Shown: positions 10,046-22,680 of the stretch, piece after piece
How the letters are laid out: the number at the start of each line of letters is the position of its first letter
Numbering within the stretch: the stretch's first letter is position 1
Assembly (NCBI RefSeq): GCF_040954835.1
Contig: NC_090716.1
Location: 3,645,605-3,709,604 of the forward strand
Source of the DNA: Lepisosteus oculatus
Lineage: Eukaryota > Chordata > Actinopteri > Semionotiformes > Lepisosteidae
Direction: 5' to 3'
DNA: 64,000 bases
Position numbers and translations under genes: made by a program
The notes under the pieces: model-generated
Seen by the model: only the letters and a program-made list of their open reading frames with translations
Told to the model about the DNA's origin: nothing
Database searches by the model: none

Positions 10046-13000
10046 TTATTTATTTTAAGGTGTCTTTTTGTCCCTGGTTTTATCTGATTGTATGGGGGGA
10101 AGGCAGAGGGATGTTGTGTTTGGTCATTTGGGTTTTGTCTCGACCAGGAAAAGGTACTCAGAGAATTATTCCTTAAAATCATTCCAGCTCCTCCGGATAT
10201 ATCTGTGAAAAAAGACACAAGGCTCACTTTCACTTGGAGCTCTGATAAATCCCCTTTGATAACAGTGCCGTCCGTTTTATACCAAGCCCTCAAGATGTTT
10301 CTGTAAGAACAACTGAACGGCAAATGTTTTTTTTTTTCCATGCAATGGAAGAGAAAATGGGTTTCGCATTCTGTATTCCCCTGCGTGGGCTGAGCAAGAC
10401 GGGGCTTGTCGGCTTTTTCTCCAACACTTTTCAGTCTGGCCAGGCACTGGGAGAGACCCGGGCAGCCGACTGCCTTTCAAGCTCACCTGCTTTCTCAAGT
10501 TCTCACTTGAGAATTGCGAGTCGGTCCAGCTGGGCAAACAGCGACATGTCACATCTCCTGGCTCGTGCCCTTCGACACGTGGAACAAGAAGAGGGGTTCT
10601 TTGGTAGTTTTCCCGCTGTGCTCTTCTGGGAACTGTACCTCTGTCTGCTTTACCATGTTTTCACCCTGCTTTCGTAGAGTTTCCATGTTAAGTGTCCCTT
10701 CTGAAACATGAAGCAGTCAGTTGTGACATCGGAGAGGAACTCTGATGACTGGATCGGCTGGTCGGAGTTCAGCCTCGGTACAAAGGCTGGAGCTGTGTGT
10801 TGGGAGCCTCTGACTCCCCTGGTGTTTCTAGATGCTGGGGTTCAATTCGCCTGCCCAGATCCATGGCGCTGGTGTGGGGGCAGAGGTGGGGGGGGGGCAG
10901 TAGAGGTCAGATTCTTGCTGCAGGGGGTTCTGGTATAGACATCTGATTTTATTCTCTGCGTCCTTGATCGAGGTGGGGCGGAGGGGGGATGTTTTTGTTT
11001 TTCTATGGTCGGGGGCAACATTTAAAAATGCAAAACATGTGCACAAAGAGGAACATGACTTTGGCGATTTCGCATTGAGGTTTAAGACACTAATCTGCCT
11101 TTAATGTTACATCAAGTTCAAGGTTTTTTTTTAATTATTTAAATGTGTGTTCACCCTCTCAACCGTTTTCCTCCTGTCTTTGTGTCCCTCCTAACCTGCT
11201 GGGTGGTTCTTTGTGTGTTTTGGATTTTCCTTCCACTGCAAGGAAACCTCCTTTCTTTCTGTTCTGCAAATAAATACTCCCAGCAGGACTCCCAGCTCTC
11301 CTGAAACATCCTGTCTTCCACATACACCTCTCCTTTCTCTGACATTTTTTTAGGTTGAGGGTTTCCTTGCCTTGTGAGTAAACTGTAGTCTGTTAGACTG
11401 CAACATACTGGACACAGGAAGTCAGATGCTTTGTTAGTCTCAGAACTTCCTCAAACTTGGCTGAAGGCTGATGGGATTTAGAGTTTTACACCAATCATGC
11501 CAGCTTACAGGACGCTGCAATGAAGTGGGGGGACAGAAAAAAAAAACACACAGAAAAAATCTGATTTAACAGATCGGTTGAGAAAGATAAGGGGAGAAAT
11601 GAACATGAAAGAAAAGAGCACCCTTACAGAACCCATACATGGCCAGCGCAGGCTCGAAAAGAGAATAAAGGAGCCGACAGAAGAGTCAACTGGAAGGTGA
11701 GCTAAAAGAAATACTGAATGCACACAGAGTGGCAAAGTGTGTCTGCTGCTGCAAACCAGAGAGCAAATGACGAGGCACTGATATGAACGAGCATCCAAAC
11801 TCGGCATCAGCAGAAGAAATTCAAGCCTGAACCTCAGGTGGGAAAGTCCCAGGGAACCACCTTTTGGTTTCCGTGGTAATAAAGCTGGGAAGCTGCCTGC
11901 TACTGGCTTGGAAATGACATCACCTTTAGCACCTCTCTGCTGCAGGGACACAGTGAGATGCGTTTCTCCTCTGGGGGAGTTAAGAATTAGGCATGGCCAG
12001 ACCAAGAAATGCAAGTACTAATATCACAGGATTTCTGTTTCTGCACCTGAGCACCCGGCACGTCTGAAGGTCTGGCTTGCAGAATACCCAGGCACATCTG
12101 TCAAACACGAGATTGCTGGTGTCTCTGTGAACTGCGGTAAGGCCATCTTCAGCCTCCCATGTGTGCTGTGAACCAGACTGCTCACAGATTAACTCACCAG
12201 TGACAAGAAACTGTTAGGCAGCGTTCACACACAGGACTGTGAGGTGCTGAGCTGACCTCCTCCTTGCACTCTTTAGCGTGCATTATAGACCCCATTAGTC
12301 AGGGGTCTCCACTTGAAAACTCAAGTGAAAACTGTCAAGTACAGTGATAGCAGTTTTCTAAACTGAAAAGTGTAAATAGCAGTATTTCGTGTAAGAATAA
12401 AATGTATAATAGTAAATAGCTATTAAATTTACTATTAAATGGGGAAAGGCAATCCACAAATACACAGACATGAGATTTAAATGGAAAAATAAATAACAGA
12501 GCTGAGGTTCTCCATACTGATGTAAACTAATTAGATGCCTTTATATAAACAAGTGAAGGGTAGTTATGAAAAGCAGAGCAAAAACAATAAAAATCCATTT
12601 AAAAACCCTCTAAATATTTTAAATCCACTCTCACAATACTGCATCTGTACAAAAAGAAAATGAACCATCAGTAACCCTTTACAATGAGTTGAGGGGTCTC
12701 CAAGCTTGGTCCTGGAGAACTCCAATCTTGGGGTAACCAACCCTGGTCCTACAGAGGCCCATTCTGGTGAGTCCAAGTCTGGCCTAGGAACTAAAGTGAG
12801 GTGCTTCTCAGATGTGGAAACAGCACATCATCTCAAGCTCCTACAGGACCAGAACTCAGTGAGGACAGCAAACGCAAATGTGAAAGCACTGCAAGCTTGT
12901 CTTCGATAAAAATGTAAAAGACTTTTTAAAATATCGAATGAGCTGAGAACATAAACTACTTGCATGATTCAATATAATAATGAACTTCATTTTTTTATAG

Positions 13001-13140
13001 CTCCCTAAAGGGAGCGCCTCGAAGGAATGGAAACAGTTACAAGACAAGGAAATTAAAGAATAAGCATATAAGAAACACAAGCAGTTAGCGATGCAGCAGA
13101 ATATACTGCATAAGGTCATTAGAAAATGGAGCAGGCACAG
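10046..13140. other. Intergenic stretch, no gene recognised
   Basis: Only short open frames are present, the longest being 169 codons at 12014-11505 on the minus strand, and none looks like a known protein. The segment 12688-12800 contains repeated GGTCCTG(G) phrases typical of a common fish nonautonomous repeat; a related stretch is at 31785-31860. Otherwise I see nothing specific. Confidence 0.45.
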
Positions 13141-13141
13141 A

Positions 13142-13440
13142 TATATCCCAGGCGTTTTTTGTAAAGTGTAGGGGTGTTACCCCGGCATCCTGGCCAAATT
13201 TCCCCCTGGCCTTTACCAGTCATGGCCTCCTAATAATCCCCATCTATGAACTGGCTTCATCACTCTGCTCTCCTCCCCACTGAGAGCTGGTGTGTGGGGA
13301 AAGTACTGGTGCATCACCCAGGTGGGGCTGCACACTGGTGGGGGTGGAGGGGATCCCCATTGCCTGTAAAGTGCTTTGAGTGGAGTGTCCAGAAAAGCAC
13401 TACATAAGTGTAAGGTATTATTATTATTATTATTATAATA
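13142..13440 (+). mobile_element. 5S-derived SINE, 5'-truncated
   Basis: Its 3' half is the same as in the copy at 9168-9497, starting near the AGGGGTGTTACCCCGG segment and ending in an ATT repeat at 13414-13440. The following 13441-14940 has no recognised gene. Confidence 0.8.
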
Positions 13441-14941
13441 AAAGACTTTCTGAAAAGAAAGGTTTTGAGTCTACATTTTAATTGCAAACTCTGATTTCCA
13501 GACCTTTGGGGCAAAGCAGGAGGAGACCCTGTCACCCATGAAGTGTAACTGAGCTCGGGGGATATATAGAAGACCAGATCCAGAAAAGCAGACAGAGGAG
13601 AGCCAGTACAAACAGGCACGCAGGGAGAAGGTGAAGTAGCAGCAAGTGAGGTGGAGAAAATGTGATGCCAGATATTGGCGATCTCAGTTGCAAAACCTCT
13701 AAAAAAGTGGTGCAAAGGTGGGATGAAGCAGATAATGTAGTGGGGCGGTTAAGTTTTAGCAATCGATTGATGGTGAAGAACAGGTATCTAGGATTGTTCA
13801 GGTTATCCTCAATGCTGTGGGAGAAGAAGCTGGATCTAGTAAGGCTCCATTGCACCTTTGTATTTAATCAAGTGTGCCTTCCAGGACTGTGGACGTACAT
13901 TCTAGCCAGAAAGATGCCACCTATATACTAGTTTGCAGGAGTATGCCTTCATTGAACACAACAGGTCCGTAAACCATGGGGCAGAGTGAATACAGGAGAT
14001 TTATGAGGAGCTAAGCTATCAATAGGAGTTGAAAGAGAGGTACTAAACACGCAAGATGGTGAAGAGAGAGCAGAATCGGCGAACCGGTTGTGATCAACCA
14101 CTCGCCAGTGGCGAACACTTACAGAGTGTGAAGTTAAAGAGAGTGAGACAGGGGATTCTAGACCAAAGACAAAAGCAGAGAGATCAGAAAGACCTAGTTC
14201 AAGATTAGATAAGTGTGAAAGGACGGAGTCATTCACAATAACTAAACCCAAGGCGTGACCTTCTTTTGTGAGCTGGATTGAGAACAGAGATTGTAAATCA
14301 GCAGATTCACTTTAAAAGGCAAACTGTGAAGTGTACAATGATTGTAGACCGGGGAACAAGACACTCAAAAGAAGAGAGCAGAGGTACAACAGTTGGACGC
14401 GCGCAGAAAAGTGATAAATAACCATCAGGACCCCACCATGGCCAGAGGGAAGAGACTGTTCACAGACGCTGTACTCTGGAGGAATAATCTAGTTAAACAA
14501 GACACTGTCCCTTCTTCTGGGCCAGACTTCAGTCAAGCCTAGGCAGTTGAGATTTCTGTCAGCATTAAATATCGTTAATGGAACCTGCTCTAAATGCTTG
14601 GGAGGCGTATAATGCCTGTGTTTAATGTTTCAGACGAAGGGCAGCTTATAAATGGCAATGAGCAGTAATCCCCGAACATCCCCCGCTGTCGGAAATTAAT
14701 CCAAACAAGGATTTTCCGACTGGTTTTCCACCTCTGCTGCTTCCCACGTACCCGAGGGGAAAAACCCAACAAAAAACAAACTTTTACTCGGGGTTGAAAC
14801 GGCAAAAAAGTACCATCTGATGAAACGGTATTGACTGCTGTATTTCCCCCCTGCGGCTGTGCCTGTAAACAGCTCTCACCAGTTCCCTTTGTTGGTGCTG
14901 CAGGGAAAGGGACACCACTACCCCTCATCTGCACTTTGAAA

Positions 14942-15336
14942 ATCTTCCAGATTCTGGGTGGAGTGGTGGCACTGTGGTGAAGGCTCTGTGCCTGTGGCTG
15001 GAAGGTTGCTGGTTCAAATCCCATGGCTGGCAGAGGAATCCTACTCTGTTGGGCCCCTGAGCAAGGCCCTTAATCCCAGGGGCTCTGACCCCCAGCTTCT
15101 CTCCCTGTCTGTGTGTCTCATGGAGAACAAGTTGGGGTATGTGAAAAGACAAATTCCTAATGCAAGAAATTGTATATGGCCAATAAGGTGACCTTATCTT
15201 ATCTTATATTATGGTTCAGAAAGTTACATCACCCAGGAAAAGGGGGTGGGAGAGGTTTGTGACCCGTGTTTATATCACTTTGGAACATAAGTGGGCCGAA
15301 GGTGAGATACGAGAACACCACGTCCAGCAGCCTGGC
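14942..15336 (+). mobile_element. tRNA-derived SINE with extended 3' body, copy 1
   Basis: The head is tRNA-like, with a box B GGTTCAAATCC. It is followed by the widespread fish SINE phrase TTGGGCCCCTGAGCAAGG and a TTATC-repeat tail near 15195. Similarity to copy 2 (16671-17075) continues about 125 bp past that tail to CCAGCAGCCTGGC, so the repeated unit is longer than a standard tRNA SINE. Confidence 0.75.
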
Positions 15337-16670
15337 TTTGAAAATGTGACTTGGATTGTACAAATTGTAATGGGAGTGGTGGAACCATCCTTAGCCTGCC
15401 TTTTTTCACTCGGAAAAAACAAATCATGGCACTTCTGGGATTGCCGAGTGTACAGCTAATTAAAAGAATATTGATAAAGAACCGTGCTTCGATCAACATA
15501 AGATCCCGATCCTGACTGTTGCAATGTGATGAAGCATGCTATTTTTTTTTGCGAGCAAAATCAGAACAGGAAAACAAAGGAAAGGGAGGGTTTGGGGCAC
15601 GGGCAAGTAAACTGCTCCCAGGATATTTCAGCTAAAATAATTAATGTCTTGGGATTTCTTATTGTCTGCTCGGTGTGCTGATCCAGCAGCAGGACCACAC
15701 AAAATACAGACATGCCATGAGAAACAGGCTTTGACGCTGTTTGTACTGTGCAGCAGTAAGGTATAGATGGCCTCCCAGCAAACAAGATTGTTTGCGCAGC
15801 AGGTTCCCCTCCTGGGGAGGAGATATTGATGAGAGTGGGGGAGCGGATTACAGTCCACTCTGGGTGTGGACAATAACGAAGGGTCGCTTTGTTGACTGCT
15901 GGGTGGAGCAGACAGGCTGATGAGTGTCACCCAGGTCAGTGCACACTTCGGTGACGGGTGAGGTGGGTCAGCCTCCCTTGAGGACAATTCTTGCTCCTTC
16001 TGGATGATGAGCGCTGTCCCAGTGCCGTTGTTTTTATAACACAGCAAAGGCTGATTTGAAAAGCAAACACAGAAATTGTTCCTCAGGCACATCAGTGTGC
16101 CAGGAAACAAATGATTCTAGTGCAACTCGAGCTGATGGGATTGAAAGGAAGCGAAAACAGGCCTCATTAACAGCCTGCTGAGAGCCCAAGCACTGCAGAG
16201 GCTCATGGGCAACAATTCAATTACCCAGTGTGGCAGCTACGCAGAGCACATGTCTCTGCTGTGGAGGCACCCCTCCTCCTCCTGCGTTGTGTAGTGTTAC
16301 AGAAAGATGAATAATTTAAGGGGTTATTTCATGGCATTATGAGTTTGCAGACCCTGCATTCATCTCTACGGTGCTCAGGGAGAAAACTAATGAGGACCAA
16401 TGACGTTACTGTGTGCCGCAGCTCGGCCTGCACATGCTCTCACGGGGTGTGTGCGATTATGCCGATCAGATCCTTTTTAAACATGCGAGGATGTCCCACT
16501 TGGTAGAGGACAGCCGTGCTGAGCGATCTGCATTTGAATGCAGTACAAACCCATAAACCAGGTGGGCACAGCGAGGCTCTGGGTTCATTTCCCACGCGGC
16601 TGGACCATTGGCAACTACACAGTACAACCAGTGTTTGCCTCCTCCTCGCCTCTGAGCCTACTTCCGTAAT

Positions 16671-17075
16671 ATCTTCCGGATTCTGGGCGGAGTGGTGGCA
16701 CTGTGGCGAAGGATCTGTGCCTGTGGCTGGAAGGTTGCTGGTTCAAATCCCACGGCTGGCAGAGGAATCCTACTCTGTTGGGCCCCTGAGCAAGGCCCTT
16801 AATCCCAGGGGTGCTGACCTTGTGCTCTGACCCCCAGCTTCTCTCCCTCTCTGTGTGTCTCATGGAGAACAAGTTGGGGTATGTGAAAAGACAAATTCCT
16901 AATGCAAGAAATTGTATATGGCCAATAAGGTGACCTTATCTTATATTATGGTTCAGAAAGTTACATCACCCAGGAAAAGGGGGCGGGAGAGGTTTGTGAC
17001 CCGTGTTTATATCACTTAGGAAAACATAAGTGGGCCGAAGGTGAGATACGAGAACACCACGTCCAGCAGCCTGGC
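16671..17075 (+). mobile_element. tRNA-derived SINE with extended 3' body, copy 2
   Basis: Nearly identical to 14942-15336. It differs by a 12-13 bp insertion near 16811, one fewer TTATC unit and scattered substitutions. Both copies have the same orientation and lie about 1.3 kb apart; the sequence between them (15337-16670) shows no gene. Confidence 0.75.
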
Positions 17076-18840
17076 GGAGCTGCCAGGAACATTTCTGGAA
17101 CGGTATCCGTCTTTGTGAAGAGCGAAGGATAAAGTTACAGCCCAGGCTCGGGGGGGGGGGCGCTGCACAGTGCCCAGCAGGCGGCTGTCACACTGCTGCC
17201 CGGACTAATAACTTCATTACAATGTCATTAGTGGAAACAGTCCTCTCGGGAGAGTGCTCAAAGAGCAAAATGGGTTAAAATTTGTGTAATTAAAACATTT
17301 TCACTAGGGACAGCGACATCCAAGAATTGAGCGCTTTGTGGACGTTTGGAGTAATTGGCGGGAGAGGTTGGGCTTGGTCGGTGGGCTTGCAGGTCGAGGA
17401 GACCCGAACCCCCTTCAGAAGGAGTGAATCAGGGGGCAGCTGGAAGGTGGAGAGGAGGGACACGCTTCGGACAAACGCGAAGGGAGGTGTTTGTGTCCGA
17501 CACACACTAGAGCCGATTTCCGTACTGTCGTCGATCAGGAGCAGCTGTGCGAGACTGAAGGCGTCTTCCTTATTCCCCCCAAACTTCTGTTCAATCTCGT
17601 CATAACGTGTCAAAATGTTTTTGTTGCATACCTTTCATTCAAAATTGAAGTACTACCTCACAGCACTTTTCATGGACAAACGAGGGTGACATCATTCACA
17701 AAACAAGAAGTCTCCCAGCACAACGAGCTGCCAGTATGTGACACTCGCCACCGATGTCCCTCATATAATTCTCCATTCATTCAGTATTCAACTCTAAAAA
17801 CTCTGACAGCTTGAAGCGCTTATTAATCGCTACAACTTGTTTCTGGGGGAAAAGATGTTTGGCGCATGTGGTGCAACTTTTAAGGACAAAGTAGGTCGAT
17901 CAAATCAATTTTAAAAAATGTAAAGAGAAAGGGAAATGGATCTAGTCAGCACGAGCACTCACTGTGACCATTTTTCCCATGATACCTCTGAAGTAGAGTG
18001 TGCGACTACTGGACTGTCACACTCAAAATATAACTGTACTTCCCGGTTCTGACCACAAGGTGGCGCTGTTTCAGACCTTTAAAAGTGACTCGGCCCTGGA
18101 AAAAAAAGGCATCTTCATCTTAGGAGCTCTACATGTATGTGATCAGAAAAATAATACCAGGATCACCCCTTTAAAAATGTTTTCTAACAAACCTCGTCCT
18201 CGTTTAGTGTTCACCACACTTCCGAGTTTTCTGGATAGAGCCTTTCACGTTTGCTTTTCCAAGCTTGTTACAATTTCTGAATAATGAAACAACTCCCAAA
18301 ACACTAGGATCTCAGACGTCACGTTACAGAACAATTTCTGTGCCTCTTGGCAGCATTTGCAAGCTGTTTGCACCCGGGGGCTAATTTAGTGATATTCAGA
18401 ACAGAACAAATCATTTGATTTGAAGACCAAAATATTGCATTACACTGTACAAGGATACAGACCAAACTGACTGGACTAGCAGTGTAAAGTGCTTGTTTTC
18501 CTTATATCATTAAGGTGGAAATATGGAACATGCTACATGCCACAGCAACTCGTAAGGTGCTAATGATCAACACTGATTTTAATAAAGCTGAGTCCAGGTT
18601 CAGGAGTGTCACTAATAGAAGCAGGATTTAATATTTAAAAAGGCTCGTTTCCTATGAAGCTCACCGTGTGAGCATCGGGGATTAAAGGATTACCGGATTA
18701 CCCAGAGATAAGAACACAATGAAGTGTGGGAACCAGTGGAATGAGAGCAAAAGCCGATCAAACCAACTTTCGCAAAAACACGGGTTGGCGCATTAAATAA
18801 GTACGCAACACGCACCAGTTTTCCAAAATATATAAATAAC
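17076..18840. other. Intergenic stretch upstream of the ARL14EP 3' end
   Basis: No gene is recognised. A CTCF-like motif with one mismatch, CCACAAGGTGGCGCTG, is at 18053-18068. Confidence 0.4.
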
Positions 18841-18841
18841 A

Positions 18842-18847
18842 TTTATT
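18842..18847 (-). terminator. ARL14EP: ARL14EP polyadenylation signal
   Basis: AATAAA on the minus strand lies 223 bp beyond the ARL14EP stop codon. It is the first such hexamer I see downstream of the gene. Confidence 0.55.
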
Positions 18848-19066
18848 CGCATTTACTGAACGTTATAAACAGCCTTGCTCCAGGCCACAGCGATATGTAC
18901 AGAAGTGTTAAGAAGGCGGCAATGTGTGCAGTACAGAGGGGTTCTATCTGGAACAGCAGTAGTGACGACAACTTCAGAATGAGTCTCTAAAATACAAAAG
19001 GACCTCCGGGAATTCCCCAAGCCCAGCTCTGACGGCTTGTGCTCCGGGTGTCTGGACAGCCGTGGA

Positions 19067-19078
19067 CCACTAGGTGGC
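19067..19078 (+). promoter_or_regulatory. CTCF-like core overlapping the ARL14EP stop codon
   Basis: CCACTAGGTGGC fits the CTCF core consensus CCASYAGRKGGC. The minus-strand stop codon TAG is inside the motif. Binding is inferred only. Confidence 0.35.
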
Positions 19079-21642
19079 GTACTTGTTGCGGATGATCTCT
19101 CCCCCCTCCACCTCCACCTGCTCGTACAGCCACTTGCGGTCGCAGCGACACTCCACGCCGCACTTCTGCGACCCGCACTCGGGGCAGGGGTAGAAGCAGC
19201 CCAGGCACTCGGGGTCCAGGCAGTCGCACAGGTCCCTGCCGTTCGCGATCAGCAGCCCCTGGCTGTCGTACACCTTGCTTTTCGCGTTGCTCGGCGGCCT
19301 GGAAAAGAGAGGGGCCGGGACGAGGTCAGATCCCGAGGTCGTGACACCTCTCCAATTTACAGGACGGCAATTACAACCCTTCTTCCTGATCCGCCAGTCA
19401 CCTCGTATTGCTCAAACCTGAGGTCCACAGCCTTTTCTTCTGCAGGTCTTTAACTACCAGCACCTCCCACCACTGACCCCTGATCTACACAGCCTCCCTG
19501 TCCACAGACACCAGCACCTCCCACCACTGACCCCTGATCTACACAGCCTCCCTGTCCACAGACCAGCACCTCCCAACACACCCCTGATCTACACAGCCTC
19601 CCTGTCCACAGACACCAGCACCTCCCACCACTGACCCCTGATCTACACAGCCTCCCTGTCCACAGACACCAGCACCTCCCACCACTGACCCCTGATCTAC
19701 ACAGCCTCCCTGTCCACAGACACCAGCACCTCCCACCACTGACCCCTGATCTACACAGCCTCCCTGTCCACAGACACCAGCACCTCCCAACACACCCCTG
19801 ATCTACACAGCCTCCCTGTCCACAGACACCAGCACCTCCCACCACTGACCCCTGATCTACACAGCCTCCCTGTCCACAGACACCAGTACCTCCCAACACA
19901 CCCCTGATCTACACAGCCTCCCTGTCCACAGACACCAGCACCTCCCACCACTGACCCCTGATCTACACAGCCTCCCTGTCCACAGACCCCAGCACCTCCC
20001 ACCACTGACCCCTGATCTACACAGCCTCCCTGTCCACAGACCCCAGCACCTCCCACCACTGACCCCTGATCTACACAGCCTCCCTGTCCACAGACCCCAG
20101 CACCTCCCACCACTGACCCCTGATCTACACAGCCTCCCTGTCCACAGACCCCAGCACCTCCCACCACTGACCCCTGATCTACACAGCCTCCCTGTCCACA
20201 GACACCAGGAACTCACACCACTTGACCTATACATCCATACTGATCAGGGTGTACTGTACTGCGTGTGGTGCATTACCCTCATACCTCACTCTAACCCAGA
20301 TATAGGAGTAGGGAGCAGCATGACATGGGGCTGGGGTCATCCCCGTGATGGGCTGATGTCCTATCCCCGGAGACGGAGGGAGTCTTCTACTTTCAGGTCT
20401 GGGAACCAGGACGAGCTGTGGATCGCCGAGCCAGCGTGTGGCTCGCCCTGCCCTAACCCGTGAAGGCGACTCACCTGTCGGAGCTCGGCTGCTTGGACTG
20501 GCGCCTCTTCTCCCGCCTGCTCGGCTCAAGCACCAGCTCCGTCTGCCGGCCCGGGTTGGCAAACTCCAGCGACTTCAGGGCCTTGGCTGTCCTCACCTGG
20601 AACGAGAGCCCAGCGGTAACGTCTCCAGTTCACGCACAGGAGACCGCGCGGGTGACCCTGCCGGACCCACGGGGGGAAACGCACCGAGATTCCCAAGCGA
20701 TCTGAAACATCCTCAAACGGAAAAAAGCACCCCCAAGAAATCAGAACCGATGAAGAACACGAAACGCGCGTCGCCCTGCAGATACACAACACCAGGAACA
20801 CGGAACTGGCGTTCTTCAGATCTCAGACAAAGCAAAACCGAGTCCAAACTGACGGTGGTGAGAAAAAGAGACAGACCTGGGTCGAAGAACGCTACGTTCC
20901 GGGCTTTTACAACGGCAAAAAAAAAAAAAAACACCCCGCGTCCGTTCGTCGTTTGCACTGTCAGCGCCAACCGCGTGCCCCTCTTACAAACCATTTACAC
21001 ATCAATGCAAATAAACGAATCGCTCGGAACAAGGAAGACAGAAGAAAAGCACCAGTGGAAAACATACTGGAAAAAAAACCACCTGACCTTTATTGGGCAG
21101 TCAAACTTTGCGAGCTCAGCGGGTCCTTCTAAGACAGAAAGTGTGTGGGGGGGGGGGCTGGCGCCCCCTAGTGGAGGCCTGGAGAATGTGGGGCCGCCGC
21201 GTATACGTACTTCGCTGTCCAGCTTCTTCTTCTGCCGGGACTCGGGGTCCAGGTCGCTGAAGCCGTTGATGAGCTGGGCGCACCGGCAGCACAGCTTCCA
21301 GCCGGGGACGAACTGCCGGGCGAAGCGCTCGCTCAGGAAGGTGGCCTCGTCCAGGTCGATGGCCCGCAGCCCCTTCTTGATGGCCTTCTTGTGGCAGCTG
21401 AAGGGGTCGCAGCAGGCCCGCTGCAGGTCCTCGTAGCGGTCCACGTAGAGCTTCTCGTGGTGCAGGCAGACCGTGTCGCCGTCCGCCAGGCCCAGTAGGC
21501 CGCTGCGCAGCTGCAGCAGCAGGGCGGCGTCGGCCGGCAGCTCCCGCAGGTGCCGCAGGCCCGGCGGCCGCGCGAAGTACGTCTTGTGGCAGTCGTGCGG
21601 CGCCTTCAGCAGCTCTCCCACCGTGCAGGGCTGGAGCTCCAT
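19070..21642 (-). CDS. ARL14EP: ARL14 effector protein (ARF7EP)
   Basis: Three coding exons on the minus strand: 21642-21211 (phase 0, GAA/gtacgt), 20596-20475 (GACAG/gtgagt) and 19298-19070, giving 260 aa, the same length as the human protein. Exon 1 begins [12 protein letters not shown] and contains [10 protein letters not shown] and [11 protein letters not shown]. Exon 2 encodes [19 protein letters not shown] and a basic stretch. Exon 3 encodes the Cys-rich C-terminal ARF7EP domain ([20 protein letters not shown], then [13 protein letters not shown], ending NKYAT). Family knowledge: in human antigen-presenting cells it links the small GTPase ARL14 to myosin 1E. An acceptor ACTCAG at about 21651 lies just before the ATG, so the 5' UTR is probably spliced. 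Intron 2 holds a large minisatellite. Confidence 0.95.
19459..20212 (-). repeat. 54-bp minisatellite, about 14 copies, ARL14EP intron 2
   Basis: The plus-strand unit contains CTGATCTACACAGCCTCCCT and GACACCAGCACCTCCCACCA. I count 14 copies of CTGATCTACACAGCC. Some units are shortened by about 5-7 bp, and later units read GACCCCAG instead of GACACCAG. Because 54 is divisible by three, long Cys/Trp/Gly-rich open frames appear on the minus strand; they are repeat artefacts. Confidence 0.95.
21159..21174 (-). promoter_or_regulatory. CTCF-like site in ARL14EP intron 1
   Basis: The minus strand reads CCACTAGGGGGCGCCA, a full match to the CTCF core consensus with its GCGC extension. It lies 37 bp past the exon 1 donor. 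Binding is inferred. Confidence 0.45.
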
Positions 21643-22459
21643 CGCGGGCCTGAGTCTCGACTAGGGCACTGACTTGGGTGGGAGCCTTTATTAATGAACG
21701 GGCATTGCTCTGAAATTACAACCTCCCGGGCAGCGTGACGATCCTATGCAGGTTCACCCTGGGGAAAGCATTAAAGTCAATGAGATTGATGCTTCGCAAC
21801 GGGTCAACCTACGGCAGCTGGGCCTCTGCTAAGGGTGCGAAAGGGGCCTGGCCGTGCCCCCCTGTAGCCTATTAACTGCTTACAACCTGCAAAGACTCCC
21901 CAGAACACCGCCGAAAAAAGGCCTGCCTCCGGTCCCGACTTTCAGTGAAAAGCTACGACACGCTCACTGTAAAGACACTTCAACTCGGGAGCCTTTAAAA
22001 ACCAAACCCTCCCCTGTGCTAAAGCGACCAAACCGACCTGCGTTTGCAAGGCGCGACCGGCGGGAAGGAACACTCTCAAAAACCCGACGAGATCAGGGGG
22101 AAAGGGAAAAGGCACAAGTGTCTGCCTCCTGATTAGCGCTCTCCGTGTCGCTGAAAGTTCCTCTTGCCCACGCTGACTGAGCCCAGGAAACCGGGGGCAG
22201 CCAGGTCTCTAAAAGGTAAAACCGCGAGGTGGAAGCAGAGGAGCCTGAAGATCTCTCAGGGGCGCACATCACACCGCCCGCGCACAGCGGGGTCGGGCAG
22301 CTCCTGAGCCAGCTCGCAGCAGCCGGTGCTGATTCACGCCCTCCTGATTCCCACACTGCCGCGCACTGCGGATTGGGGACCAGGGGGCGAGGCTCCCTGC
22401 TCCAACAGGAGGGAGTCCGCACGGCGGGAGGGTACCCCAAAGGGCTCACAGGACCCCCC

Positions 22460-22680
22460 AGAGACCTCTCTCGCAGGGGAAATAGACAGCAGTAACAAAC
22501 AAGCGGCGACGTTCAGTCCGTCTGACCTGCTCGGCAGCTGGCTTCAGCTCGTTCCACACTCCCACCACTCTTTCGGCAAAGAAGTGCCTCCTGTCCTCGG
22601 CCTTAGCCGCACTTCCGGCCTCGTGACCACGCACCCTCCCCGGTCTGTCCGTCGCCGTTAATTCGAGGTCCTCCCGCCCC
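22460..22680 (-). mobile_element. 3' fragment of a CR1-like LINE ORF2
   Basis: The minus-strand frame includes RRHFFAERVVGVWNELKPAA, the RVVxxWN motif near the end of CR1/L2-type ORF2 proteins. It lies in the ARL14EP 5' intron. Nothing else is recognised between 21700 and 24510. Confidence 0.5.

Noticed and set aside
19450-20234. Long minus-strand frames coding Cys/Trp/Gly-rich repeats
   Set aside because: They are translations of the 54-bp intronic minisatellite, open in several frames because the unit is a multiple of three.
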